Assembly: GCF_015277775.1 (NCBI RefSeq)
Contig: NZ_CP063849.1
Span: 8,385,501-8,449,500 of the forward strand
Direction of reading: 5' to 3'
DNA from: Paludibaculum fermentans
GTDB lineage: Bacteria; Acidobacteriota; Terriglobia; Bryobacterales; Bryobacteraceae
DNA length: 64,000 nucleotides
Of the stretch, positions 8,204-17,017 are shown one piece after another. The notes under the pieces are model-generated. The model was not told the origin of the DNA, searched no databases, and saw only the letters and a list, made by a program, of their open reading frames with translations. Position 1 is the stretch's first letter; each line of letters opens with the position of its first letter. Position numbers and translations under genes: made by a program.

Positions 8204-9423
8204 TCGGTCCCGTATTTGACCCGTGCTAGCGCCCGGGCGAGTTTCATCGTCCGCAGGTTCGGGATGGAGCGCGCCAACATTGCTATCCGAGCCGTCCAGT
8301 TCATCTCGTGTTCCAGCTTCTGTTCGATCACCTTCATGTTGCGGCGATAGCTTGACCAGCTTGTCCCCAGACCGCGGGCGATCTGCCGAAGCGGGCGCGA
8401 ATGCACCAGGTAAAACACATCCTTGGGTAGCGCGCCATGCCGCATCTGGTAGTGAAACAGCTCCACCAGGCGGGCCGCCGATGCTCGCGACACCGGGCTC
8501 ACCAGCCCCTCCAAATACCGGCATGCTCTGCTTGCCGGCGTCCCTTCGTCGTAGGAACTCAGAACGCCCAGCACCGCCAAAGCGGGCACTTCGACACCCG
8601 CTTCGACAATGCGAGTCATTGCGCTGTGCAGTTCACCGTCCCTCTCGAGGACCTCGCAGCGCAACTTGGTGTCCATCAGGTCCCGGCAGATCATATCCGC
8701 GGCAAAATTCTCCCGGACCACATGCCGAATCGTCAAAAGCAGCGCATCGACCGGATCCGGTACTATAATCCACTGGTCGTGCAGCCGTTCCTTCCGGGAG
8801 CGCGACAGCAACTCCTCGGCCTTCACTCCGCAGCCATGCAGTTCCCAGTGCAAGTCGATCTCACTGCCATCGGTGTACAGCGTGATCGCCTGATTCCCTG
8901 CAAAACCAGGAGAGTTTTCGACAAACTGCGTGTACTCCGCCAGCGTCCCGCCATCTTCACGATGGAACCCGTTGGCTTCGAGGCATGCGACGGCCTGCGG
9001 CACGTCCTGGGGCATGACCAGCAAATCGGCGTCGTGAATCGTCCGGCTAGGCGCGTCGCGATACAGCACGGCCATGGAAGCCAGGCCCTTGAACACCAGC
9101 GCGCGGACACCAGCCGCTTCCAGTGCCGCGATTCCGGACACGGCTTTGGTGGCTCGGCGAGCGGTATCGCCCCGGGCTCGCAGCAGTTCTCTCCGGAGAT
9201 GGAGTGTCTCAAGCGGCGCCATGCTGACCCCGGATACACCTTCGGCAAACTGCGGGAGCACTTTCCACTGGATGGCCCGGTTAGTACCGTCGAGGCATCC
9301 ATTGCCGTCGGCGATCGCCTGGGCCGCCCGCCGCGCGCGCCCTGTGGCTCCGAGTACTAATTCGGCGAGTAACGGGGCTAACCCGTCTGGCATTCCTGCA
9401 TCACCTTCCCTGTCCGCGGGCAT
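8200..9423 (-). CDS. NTP_transf_5-family (uncharacterised nucleotidyltransferase) protein
   Basis: The 407-residue product matches the nucleotidyltransferase-fold family that accompanies PqqD and HprK-like proteins. Residues about 105-140 carry 'ALVFKGLASMAVLY' and then 'TIHDADLLV', the KG...DxD active-site pattern (D131 and D133) of Pol-beta-like nucleotidyltransferases. 'EIDLHWELHG' later fits the third acidic residue. Family members in lasso-peptide clusters act on a phosphorylated peptide made by an HprK-like kinase; elsewhere the role is not known. The gene is the first of the leftward operon. ATG 9423 is preferred over TTG 9435, but ribosome-site evidence is weak for both. Confidence 0.8.
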   Translation of the reverse strand: MPADREGDAGMPDGLAPLLAELVLGATGRARRAAQAIADGNGCLDGTNRAIQWKVLPQFAEGVSGVSMAPLETLHLRRELLRARGDTARRATKAVSGIAALEAAGVRALVFKGLASMAVLYRDAPSRTIHDADLLVMPQDVPQAVACLEANGFHREDGGTLAEYTQFVENSPGFAGNQAITLYTDGSEIDLHWELHGCGVKAEELLSRSRKERLHDQWIIVPDPVDALLLTIRHVVRENFAADMICRDLMDTKLRCEVLERDGELHSAMTRIVEAGVEVPALAVLGVLSSYDEGTPASRACRYLEGLVSPVSRASAARLVELFHYQMRHGALPKDVFYLVHSRPLRQIARGLGTSWSSYRRNMKVIEQKLEHEMNWTARIAMLARSIPNLRTMKLARALARVKYGTD

Positions 9424-9565
9424 AGACTGGAACAATCCTGGCTAGTTCTCCATAGAGTCCGAGCGACGAGGCCGGGTGGAACGTGATCAGACAGCGAGGA
9501 ACGTTTGAAGACTTGGTTCCTCAGTCCGAACCAGAATAGCCGATTCGGCGCCCGAACCCTTCATC

Positions 9566-9722
9566 TTAAGTATGCTTCATCCCAAGCCGCGCACAAAACC
9601 GCGCAACTGAGGCCAGAACCTCATCAACCGTCTTCGTCCATACAAACGGGTTGGGCGCCTGGTCGGTGATGGCCACGTAAGACTTGATCGCCGCCTCGAG
9701 TTCGCGCGCCAGCGCCGGCATT
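9566..9722 (-). pseudogene. IS630-family transposase remnant (C-terminal end only)
   Basis: Minus-strand translation from about 9719 gives LARELEAAIKSYVAITDQ, followed by APNPFVWTKTVDEVLASVAR and a stop at 9566. This is the typical end of IS630-family transposases (the PFxWTKT...EILASVxR motif). Only about 50 residues remain: an in-frame stop lies just upstream and no catalytic DDE region is present. No terminal inverted repeat was recognised. It marks an old insertion at the boundary between the glycan cluster and the accessory genes to the right. Confidence 0.8.
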
Positions 9723-9862
9723 AGTCCTCATTCGGTGTCGATCCCCCCACTTTCGACGCGGTGCTTGGCGGCGGGGGCCCTGTTTTCAGTGAGTACCTTT
9801 TGGAACGTCACGTGCCCTTTCCTGCTCTGTCCGACAGACACGATCCCAATCAGGAGCCCTGC

Positions 9863-10684
9863 ATGAAGCCGATCCAGATCACAGAACATTCCGCCGCCTA
9901 CTGGCGAGTCACGTTGAATATTGCGCCACTCAACATATTTGGGCCGGCGAACCTCCCCCAGCTCGAACATGTGGTGTCTCTGCTGGAAACCGATGATCGC
10001 GTCAAGGTGGTGGTGTTTGACAGTGCCATCGACGGCTTCTTCCTGACTCACTACGACTTCCTGGCGCCAATGGAGGAGTCCGCCAACCTTCCTCCCGGTC
10101 CGACGGGGCTGCAACCGCTGCCGGATATGCTCGTTCGTTTGAGCCGGGCGCCTGTGGTTTCCATTGCGTTGATTCGCGGGCGTGCTACAGGAGTAGGTAG
10201 CGAACTCGCGCTGGCGTGCGATATGCGCTTTGCCAGTCGCGAGAAGGCCGTATTGTCGCAATGGGAGGTAGGCGCGGGGCTGGTTCCCGGCGGTGGCCCC
10301 ATGGCTCGGCTGCCTCGGCTGATCGGACGAGGCAGAGCACTGGAAGTCTTGCTGACAGCGAACGATATCGGCGGAGAACTGGCCGAACTCTACGGCTACG
10401 TCAACCGCTCCCTCCCCGATCATGAGCTGGATGGGTTTGTCGATACGCTGGCGCGCAGGGTTGCTTCGTTTGACAAACAAACCATGGCAGAGACGAAACG
10501 CCTCGTGAATCAGGCAAGCCTGCCTCCGGATTCGGAAATCGCGCCGGAATGGAGCTCATTCATCGATTCCCTGGGGCGGGCGGCTGCTCGTGAGCGGATC
10601 GGCCAGCTGATGGATCGGGGCTTTCATCATCCGGGTGATGTGGAGACCCGGCTGGGGCACTACCTCGGCCAATTGACTGTTTGA
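9863..10684 (+). CDS. Enoyl-CoA hydratase/isomerase-family (crotonase) protein
   Basis: The 273-residue protein has the crotonase fold signature: 'VKVVVFDSAIDGFFLTHYDF' early, then the oxyanion-hole region 'IALIRGRATGVGSELALACDMRFAS' and 'GAGLVPGGGPMARLPRLIGRGRALEVLL'. Crotonases act on acyl-CoA thioesters. The usual hydratase glutamates are not clearly placed, so the exact reaction cannot be assigned. ATG 9863 is chosen because CAGGAG lies a few bases upstream and homology starts there; the open frame upstream is not protein-like. It stands alone and is followed by a strong hairpin. Confidence 0.85.
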   Translation: MKPIQITEHSAAYWRVTLNIAPLNIFGPANLPQLEHVVSLLETDDRVKVVVFDSAIDGFFLTHYDFLAPMEESANLPPGPTGLQPLPDMLVRLSRAPVVSIALIRGRATGVGSELALACDMRFASREKAVLSQWEVGAGLVPGGGPMARLPRLIGRGRALEVLLTANDIGGELAELYGYVNRSLPDHELDGFVDTLARRVASFDKQTMAETKRLVNQASLPPDSEIAPEWSSFIDSLGRAAARERIGQLMDRGFHHPGDVETRLGHYLGQLTV

Positions 10685-10692
10685 AGCGCGAA

Positions 10693-10723
10693 GGGAAGGG
10701 CCCGTTTGGCACCGGCCCTTCCC
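10693..10723 (+). terminator. Hairpin terminator after the crotonase gene
   Basis: A perfect 10-bp inverted repeat, GGGAAGGGCC (10693-10702) and GGCCCTTCCC (10714-10723), flanks an 11-base loop and starts 8 bases after the stop codon. No T-tract follows, so it is either a weak intrinsic terminator or a 3'-end-protecting hairpin. Confidence 0.6.
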
Positions 10724-11051
10724 TCGGCCATCGTTCGGACTTCATCCGCATTGCGACGCCAATCCCGATCATCCGAATCTGCTTCGCGAGGCTGTCCTCC
10801 ATCGATCTCTTTCGCGTTGACTGTCCGAAGTCGTTCATCGCACGCGGAGCAGGTTCAGGTTCAAGCAGAAGCGCCCGAGCTTCGACGCCATCAGAATTTC
10901 GCTGTGCGCTGAGACCTTCGATGGTACGCGGTACGGGCGAGCGAAGGGTGCAGTTCCCCAACCAGATGCAACAAATTTGCGCAGTCTACGGCATTCCGTG
11001 TTGCCTACTCGCTCCGCCTATGGAATGGAAACCAAATCGTGAGGTGCGGCT
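10724..11051. other. Intergenic stretch with no supported gene
   Basis: About 330 bases lie between the terminator hairpin and the hydrolase gene. Short open frames exist on both strands, but none has a recognisable family, a convincing start or sensible composition. A GAGG ribosome-binding site for the next gene lies at the right end (about 11041-11044). No repeats or RNA gene were seen. Confidence 0.5.
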
Positions 11052-11978
11052 GTGCTGAAGAGAAGAACTTTTATGACGACGCTCATGGCTGCGGCCGCTG
11101 GATCAACAGCTCTCGGCGACACACGTCTGCCTTACCGCACCGCATACCGCAGCATTGATATCGATCGCCTTTCGATCTTTTACCGGGAGGCCGGGCCTAG
11201 GGATGCGCCCGTCCTCCTGTTGCTGCACGGCTTGCCCTCCTCTTCAAGGATGTTTGAGCCGCTCCTCAGCCGGCTGTCTGACCGGTATCATCTGATCGCA
11301 CCGGACTACCCCGGGTTTGGCCATAGTTCCTGGCCAAACCCAAGGGACTTTGCCTACACGTTCGATCGCTACGCCGAGATCATGACTCGTTTCACTGAGG
11401 CGCTGTCCCTTCAGCGCTACACCCTTTACGTGCAGGATTATGGTGGACCGGTGGGGTTTCGGATGGCTTTGTCCCATCAGGATCGCATCGAGGCCATCAT
11501 TGTTCAGAATGCTGTCGCCCACAACCCGGGCTTGGGCGCAAATTGGGAAACCCGGCGGGCCTTCTGGGCGGACCGCGCGGCGAATGAAAGTGCGCTTCGC
11601 GCGAATCTTCTGTCCCTGGCCGCAACACGGACCCGCCATGTCGGTAGCGATCCCAATCCTGAGCGCTACGATCTCGATCTCTGGAACGACGAGTTCAATT
11701 TCCTGAACCAGCCCGGCCAGGCCGCCATCCAAAGCGATTTGTTCTACGACTATCGCACCAATGTCGAGGCGTATCCGAAGTGGCAGGCATGGCTGCGCAG
11801 GAACCAGCCGCGTCTTCTGGTGCTATGGGGCAAGTACGACATGTCCTTTGATCGATCCGAGCCTGAGGCGTACCGCCGTGATGTGCCAAACGCGGAAGTG
11901 CACGTCCTCAATGCCGGTCATTTCGCACTGGATACGGCTTCCGATGAGATTGCGGCTTTGATCCGCGCTTTCCAGTAG
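11052..11978 (+). CDS. Exported alpha/beta hydrolase (haloalkane dehalogenase/epoxide hydrolase-like)
   Basis: This 308-residue alpha/beta hydrolase opens with a twin-arginine-like leader (LKRRTFMTTLMAAAAG), suggesting Tat export. The fold motifs are present: oxyanion loop 'LLLHGLPSSS' near residue 59, nucleophile elbow 'VQDYGGPVGF' with Asp near 129 instead of Ser, acid region 'LWGKYDMSFD' near 262, and catalytic His in 'NAGHFALD' near 290. An Asp nucleophile places it with haloalkane dehalogenases, epoxide hydrolases or fluoroacetate dehalogenases rather than esterases. GTG 11052 is chosen because a GAGG lies 7 bases upstream; ATG 11073 would break the Tat leader. Substrate unknown. Confidence 0.85.
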   Translation: MLKRRTFMTTLMAAAAGSTALGDTRLPYRTAYRSIDIDRLSIFYREAGPRDAPVLLLLHGLPSSSRMFEPLLSRLSDRYHLIAPDYPGFGHSSWPNPRDFAYTFDRYAEIMTRFTEALSLQRYTLYVQDYGGPVGFRMALSHQDRIEAIIVQNAVAHNPGLGANWETRRAFWADRAANESALRANLLSLAATRTRHVGSDPNPERYDLDLWNDEFNFLNQPGQAAIQSDLFYDYRTNVEAYPKWQAWLRRNQPRLLVLWGKYDMSFDRSEPEAYRRDVPNAEVHVLNAGHFALDTASDEIAALIRAFQ

Positions 11979-12083
11979 TGATCCGCGCTCCTGGCGTGAT
12001 CGCCCCGGCGTGCGCACCGTTGGCCGCAATCGTGATGCCGGCCAGGAGGCTCTCTTGTATGGAAACTCCAACGCGAGGTTTCT

Positions 12084-13352
12084 ATGAGGCATAGTCCCGC
12101 GAACATGGCGAGGGCATCGATGCTCGCGCTCCTGTCTGGCTGCTGCCATGTTCCGGCGGCTGCCCAGGAACTGGTCGAGGTCAGAGGTGAGTCCGGCACG
12201 AATAGCCCCTACATGTTGCGAGACTGGGGCGGCGAGCGGACCAGGCTGGCGAACCAGGGCGTCGCGTTCAGCCTCCTGTACGTGGACGATACGCTCTCGA
12301 ATACGCGCCGCGATGTCGCCAACTGGAGCCGGGTCCGTGGAACCCTGGACATTGATCTCGGGAAAGCCGGAGTAGTGCGCGGACTCAAGTTTCACATCAC
12401 CGCGATGTGGCAGGCCGGAAGCAACCTGGGAGCCCACCTCGGCGCGATTGCAAACCCCAGCAGCCTGGCCAGTATCAACCTGTTTCGGCTCGACTCCTGG
12501 TGGTTCGAAAAGGAACTCTCACGGCAGAAGTTGTTCATCCGCGCCGGCCAGTTCTCCGGACTCGATTCCTACGGCGTTCAACCCTATGGCGACTCCTTCA
12601 TCAACGAACCGCTCGGCTACGCCATGGGAAATCTCATCCCGGCAACCTATGAACCCTTCTCTCCCGCCGGTACGCCGGCCTTTGAAGTTCGTTACGTCCC
12701 GGCCAAACGCGTTTACGTAAAAAGTGCCATCTTTTCGGGCAACCGGGATCCCCTTCATGACGACGAAACCGGTACGCACTTCAAGTTTAAGGACGCGCCC
12801 GTCATCGCAGCGGAGGTGGGCTATTTGGTCAAGCCGGGCTTGCTGCCTGCTGGCGATGGGTATGCAGGCCTGTACACCTTTGGCGCCACAATCAATACCG
12901 GCCCGTTTGCGAATATCGGCAGCGGCCGGCAGGCTCGGACGAACTATCTCCTGTACTTCACGGTAAACCAGCAGGTCTATTCCTCTCGTGCACACGCCAA
13001 CAGGCGCATGGACGCGACCGCCACCTTCGATTGGACACCGGAGGACGTCTCCAAGACCTTCTCGCAACTGGCCGTCGGTCTGCGCTATCACGGTTTGCTT
13101 CGCCATCGGGATCACGACACAGTCTCGGTGGGATTCGTCCATAGCCGCATCAGTGGAGTCTTGAACCGCTCGCTGTCCCGGGCTGGACTCTCCCCATTCG
13201 GGGCCGAGAAGCTGCTGGAGCTGAACTACGCCCTTCGGCTCAATCGGTGGCTCACCTTCCAGCCCGTCTTTCAGTACTATTTCGACACGGGAGCGGATCC
13301 GCAACGCCGCAACAATGCAGTGGCTGGCTTTCGCACAATGTTTGTCCTTTAG
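12084..13352 (+). CDS. OprB-family carbohydrate porin
   Basis: The 422-residue protein has a signal peptide (cut likely after AAAQ) and OprB features: 'LRDWGGERTRLANQGVAFSLLYVDD' near the start, 'GLKFHITAMWQAGSNL', 'RAGQFSGLDSY' and a run of alternating beta strands ending 'FQPVFQYYFDTGAD'. OprB porins are outer-membrane beta-barrels that pass sugars selectively. A GAGG ribosome-binding site precedes the ATG. The gene lies 105 bases downstream of the alpha/beta hydrolase on the same strand, so the two could share a transcript, but there is no functional link. Confidence 0.88.
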   Translation: MRHSPANMARASMLALLSGCCHVPAAAQELVEVRGESGTNSPYMLRDWGGERTRLANQGVAFSLLYVDDTLSNTRRDVANWSRVRGTLDIDLGKAGVVRGLKFHITAMWQAGSNLGAHLGAIANPSSLASINLFRLDSWWFEKELSRQKLFIRAGQFSGLDSYGVQPYGDSFINEPLGYAMGNLIPATYEPFSPAGTPAFEVRYVPAKRVYVKSAIFSGNRDPLHDDETGTHFKFKDAPVIAAEVGYLVKPGLLPAGDGYAGLYTFGATINTGPFANIGSGRQARTNYLLYFTVNQQVYSSRAHANRRMDATATFDWTPEDVSKTFSQLAVGLRYHGLLRHRDHDTVSVGFVHSRISGVLNRSLSRAGLSPFGAEKLLELNYALRLNRWLTFQPVFQYYFDTGADPQRRNNAVAGFRTMFVL

Positions 13353-13515
13353 CCGTATGCGCCAGGGGTTCCGCTGGCAGTCTGCGGTGGACGCGCGGTG
13401 AGGGCTCGCGAGTCCAGGGTGCGACACTGCCACGGGCCGCCATCCCTTTATCTCGAATCCCATGGATACTTTGCCTGGAATGGCCCGGCCCGCAGCCAGG
13501 ATATGCTGAAATCTC

Positions 13516-14688
13516 ATGATCCGCATTCTTGCTGTCCAGGGCTATCGATCCTTGCGCGATCTGTTGCTTCCGCTTGGGCAGTTGAGCGTGATCACCGGAG
13601 CGAACGGAAGCGGTAAGTCCAGCGTCTATCGCTCGCTGCGGTTGCTGGCCGATGCCGCCCTGAATTCGGTGGTGGCTTCTCTCGCCCGCGAGGGCGGCTT
13701 GCCGTCGACCTTCTGGGCCGGTCCGGAGACAATCCCTCGCGGTGTTCGCCAGGGGCTCTATGGAGTCGAACCCGTCGCCAGGCGGAAGGCTGCGAGTCTC
13801 AAGCTCGGCTTTGGCGGCGATACCTACGGCTACAGCATCGATCTGGGCTACCCTCCTCCGCCACCGCCCGAGACCATGTTTGCGCTCGATCCGCGCGTGA
13901 AGCGCGAGTGCATCTGGCATGGGCCGGTCTACCGGAAAGCTTCGGCGCTGGTCGATCGCAGAAACAACTTCGTCTGGCTCGCCACAACGCGTGATGAAGA
14001 ACCGGTGATCCTGACGCAGCACCTCTCTGACACCGACAGCATGCTCGCCAGTGTCGCTGACCCGCAGCGAGCGCCCGAGATGCTGGCCATTCGCGAAGCC
14101 GTTCGCGGATGGCGATTCTACGACCATTTCCGCACCGATTCCGATTCGCCTGCCCGCACCGCACAGATTGGCACCTTCGCGCCCGTGCTTCACGATGACG
14201 GCAGCAATCTCGCGGCGGCCCTGCAGACGATTCGCGAGATCCGGTCGGACGAAGCGCTCACTTCGACCATCGAGGACGCCTTCCCCGGCAGCCGGCTGGA
14301 AGTGGAAGCGCAGCATGGGCGCTTCGAGCTTCAGTTGCTGCAGAAGGGCCTGCTTCGGACGCTGTCCGCGGCGGAGTTGTCCGATGGCACACTGCGTTAT
14401 CTCCTCTGGGCCGCAGCCCTGCTCACTCCGCGTCCGCCGGAACTTATGGTGCTGAACGAACCGGAGACCAGCCTGCATCCGGACCTCCTGCCGGCGCTGG
14501 CCCGTCTGATCCTGGCCGCGGCCAGGAGCACGCAAATCATCGTGGTCTCTCACGCACCGCTACTCATTGATGAACTCATGACCGCCCCGTTGTGCACCCG
14601 CCTCCATCTGGTGAAAGACTTCGGAGAAACGAATCTGGAGGGCGCGACCGCATTCAGCAAGCCCAAATGGAATTGGCCTCTCAGGTAA
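13516..14688 (+). CDS. RecF/OLD-like AAA ATPase (COG4637 type)
   Basis: The 390-residue protein starts IRILAVQGYRSLRDLLLPLG and has Walker A GANGSGKSS at residues 27-35. Near the C-terminus are an ABC-like 'LSDGTLRYLLWAAAL', Walker B 'ELMVLNEPETSLHPDLL' and a D-loop/switch 'IIVVSHAPLLIDEL'. This is the layout of RecF/SMC-like and OLD-type single-chain ATPases. Related proteins occur in DNA repair, anti-phage systems and as orphans. No nuclease (TOPRIM) domain follows, and no partner gene lies beside it, so it reads as an orphan predicted ATPase. Walker B has Asn in place of the first acidic residue, as often seen in this family. Confidence 0.8.
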   Translation: MIRILAVQGYRSLRDLLLPLGQLSVITGANGSGKSSVYRSLRLLADAALNSVVASLAREGGLPSTFWAGPETIPRGVRQGLYGVEPVARRKAASLKLGFGGDTYGYSIDLGYPPPPPPETMFALDPRVKRECIWHGPVYRKASALVDRRNNFVWLATTRDEEPVILTQHLSDTDSMLASVADPQRAPEMLAIREAVRGWRFYDHFRTDSDSPARTAQIGTFAPVLHDDGSNLAAALQTIREIRSDEALTSTIEDAFPGSRLEVEAQHGRFELQLLQKGLLRTLSAAELSDGTLRYLLWAAALLTPRPPELMVLNEPETSLHPDLLPALARLILAAARSTQIIVVSHAPLLIDELMTAPLCTRLHLVKDFGETNLEGATAFSKPKWNWPLR

Positions 14689-14998
14689 GGTCTGCCCTGC
14701 CGGCTGCATCGGGCACGGGTTCGCAGATCACGTCAAGTAACTCGCAAACCGCCCAAGCCCCTGGCCTCTCAGTCGGTTGCTCAAGGGAGGTAGGCGCTGC
14801 GTGTGGATTCCAACCGGCTGCACCCGTGGTGTGGAGTGGACTGCCCGCCGCCGCGCATCGCCGCGGATGGGAGGGCTCATCGAGTTTGCCGGCATCGCTC
14901 CGGCCAGCTTCCAGGTTCCGCGACTCTCGACTCGGGGATGACCACGCCGTGATAACGCCCCTTTCGGAGAAGCCGCACCATGCTGTAATGAGTGCGTG
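14689..14998. other. Intergenic stretch with no supported gene
   Basis: These 310 bases lie between the ATPase and the secreted unknown. Open frames here are extensions or shadows with biased composition and no family match. No hairpin with a T-tract and no repeat was recognised. Confidence 0.45.
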
Positions 14999-15844
14999 AT
15001 GAGATCCGCCTGGGTGATCCTTGTGCTTGAACTGTCAGCTTGGTGTGCGCCCAAACTTCAGCCGGCATTCCCTTCCGAAGTCCGCCCACCAGAGGAGTCG
15101 CTCCTGCTTCCCCTGCTGAGAGCCGTTTGCGGCGACGGCGTGCGGACCGTGACCGCGGAAGGCCAGAAGGCGTTGGGCTGCGGCGCCGGGTCGATGGACG
15201 AGATATTGGCGTCACGAATGGGGCAGCGGCGTCACCCGTGGATGCCGTACGTCCTTTGGGAAGCGGATGGCGTGATCTTCGGTCACTTCTTATCCCCGGC
15301 GAGCGAGGATGCCGCTGTCAATTGCTTTGCCTGCGAAAGCCACCCGGCGCTTTACGGTGGCACGCTGCTGCTCACCAGGAAGTCGGGTCAGTGGGTGCCT
15401 GTCTGGTACAAGGCCAGTGTGATCACTCGTCATTGCCGGCGAGTCGCGCTCGCGACCGGACGGCAGATTCTGGTGTGTGAAGAAACTGACGGAGGGATGG
15501 GCCATAGTCTCCACGGTCTCTATACCGTCAACTTCACGAATCCCAAATTCGCTTGGCATAGCGTTGTTTTGAGGGCCGACACTTATGGCGACGCGATGCT
15601 TGGAGGTGTGCAGCGGCAGTCCATTGATCGAGTCGCCTTCGATGACGCCGGTCCTGGTGAGATTCGTGTGCGAGTTTACGCACGGCACGGACGCATCCAT
15701 TTGGGCTCCGAGCAGGAGGCTGAACGCCTGCCAGTGCCGAAGGTCTCCAGCTTCGAGATTGACTTCCGCCTGGTCGGGGACACGTTCACCGTCACGCCCG
15801 AAACCGCCTCAGCTGCGCGCCTGTTCGGAGTCCGGAAACGGTAA
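14999..15844 (+). CDS. Secreted protein of unknown function
   Basis: The 281-residue product begins with a short hydrophobic leader (MRSAWVILVLELSAWCAP) that looks like a signal peptide, possibly with a lipoprotein-type cysteine near the cleavage point. The rest is a soluble beta-rich protein with 'CFACESHPALYGGTLLLTR' and 'VCEETDGGMGHSLHGLYTVNF'. I recognise no family. GTG at 14996 sits directly before the ATG and could be the start instead. It has no operon partners; the neighbouring gaps are over 200 bases on each side. Confidence 0.6.
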   Translation: MRSAWVILVLELSAWCAPKLQPAFPSEVRPPEESLLLPLLRAVCGDGVRTVTAEGQKALGCGAGSMDEILASRMGQRRHPWMPYVLWEADGVIFGHFLSPASEDAAVNCFACESHPALYGGTLLLTRKSGQWVPVWYKASVITRHCRRVALATGRQILVCEETDGGMGHSLHGLYTVNFTNPKFAWHSVVLRADTYGDAMLGGVQRQSIDRVAFDDAGPGEIRVRVYARHGRIHLGSEQEAERLPVPKVSSFEIDFRLVGDTFTVTPETASAARLFGVRKR

Positions 15845-16129
15845 TCAACATCCCGGGAATCTACCTTCCCGTTGAGCCCGATGCTCAACGTGCAGGCGAG
15901 CACGGGGTGCATCCGCCTGCACGAACATGCCGCGACGATCCCCCACCGCGTCCCACCAGCGCAAGATGCGATCGCAGAAACCCGGCCCCGGGCAACCGTT
16001 CCGCGGTGATGTGCTCCAGAGCGGGACGGCGCTGCTCCAGTTCAGCCAGTCATTCCTTGCAGGATATTGCACATATGTACGCGGATGGCCCCCATAAAGC
16101 TCCGCACAATCACGTTCGATATTCTCCGC

Positions 16130-17017
16130 ATGTACTGGTTTTTAGGCATACTCGGCATCTTCCTCTTCTTGGCGCTCCGGCGCAGGTTCTCCGCGCGGGC
16201 CCGCATCTGTAAGCACGTCTTCGCGGCGCAGCAGGCGCTCACACGGCGGGACTTCCAGGCGTTCGACCAGAACCTGCAGCGGTCCCGGCAAATGGCGGAA
16301 AAGCTCTGGAATGAGGGCCTGCGTCTCGAGTTTCGTGGCGATCTGGCACTGCTGGGCGTGCAAGGTGCCTATTGGTGCGGTGATATCGCCGCCGCTGAAC
16401 AGGAGGCCCGCCGCGCCATCGAGGTCCTCACCTCGGTGGATCCAGCCGACCGCAAGGGAAAACTCTGCATGGTCCACGTTTTCCTCGGCGACATCTTTCT
16501 GGACCGCGAGAAGCTCGCCGAAGCGGCAGAGGCGTTCCGTGCTGCGGCGAATCTGGCGGAGCGGAGCACGGCCCCATTCGCGGCCATCTTTCCACTGCAG
16601 AAATTGGCGGATGCGCTGCTGGAAGCGGAAAAGCGAGATGAGGCCGTGTCAGTGATCGACCATTGTGTCGAGATCGAGAACGAATTCTACGCGAGTGGTA
16701 AGGCTGGGGAGAACCTCTCCCGTGGGATCTCCATGACCGCTCCCGACCAGAGCTTGGTGCGATCCGATTTCGCCACAGCCGAAAGACTCTTTGACGAAAA
16801 GGTTCGTTACTTTGCCGGCTCTGCTGCCAACTCGACCGGCATCGACGTGTTGCGCTATCAACTACATCTGGCCGAGGCACAATACCACCAAGGCAACATC
16901 GAGAAAGCGCAGGCAACCCTTACCTCGGCCTGTGCCGCCGTGGAAGAGCAGTTTGGATCGCGGCACCCGCGAGTCGAGCGCGTTCGCCGCAAGCTCGAGT
17001 CTCTGCGGCAACACTGA
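16130..17017 (+). CDS. Membrane-anchored TPR-like protein
   Basis: The product (295 residues from ATG 16130) has one N-terminal transmembrane helix, 'MYWFLGILGIFLFLALRRR', and a soluble helical remainder rich in TPR-like hairpins: 'AEQEARRAIEVL', 'AEAAEAFRAAANLAERS', 'AEAQYHQGNIEKAQATL'. It is therefore likely an inner-membrane scaffold with a cytosolic or periplasmic TPR array. Start choice is uncertain: ATG 16085 and TTG 16067 are in frame, but neither has a clear ribosome-binding site. Partner and function are not apparent from the context. Confidence 0.65.
   Translation: MYWFLGILGIFLFLALRRRFSARARICKHVFAAQQALTRRDFQAFDQNLQRSRQMAEKLWNEGLRLEFRGDLALLGVQGAYWCGDIAAAEQEARRAIEVLTSVDPADRKGKLCMVHVFLGDIFLDREKLAEAAEAFRAAANLAERSTAPFAAIFPLQKLADALLEAEKRDEAVSVIDHCVEIENEFYASGKAGENLSRGISMTAPDQSLVRSDFATAERLFDEKVRYFAGSAANSTGIDVLRYQLHLAEAQYHQGNIEKAQATLTSACAAVEEQFGSRHPRVERVRRKLESLRQH

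Noticed and set aside
10681-11058. Small open frame between the crotonase and hydrolase genes
   Set aside because: It begins in the terminator hairpin, has no family resemblance and no ribosome-binding site.
13252-14553. A 433-residue minus-strand frame across the AAA ATPase
   Set aside because: It spans the end of the porin gene and most of the ATPase, both supported on the plus strand, and matches nothing.
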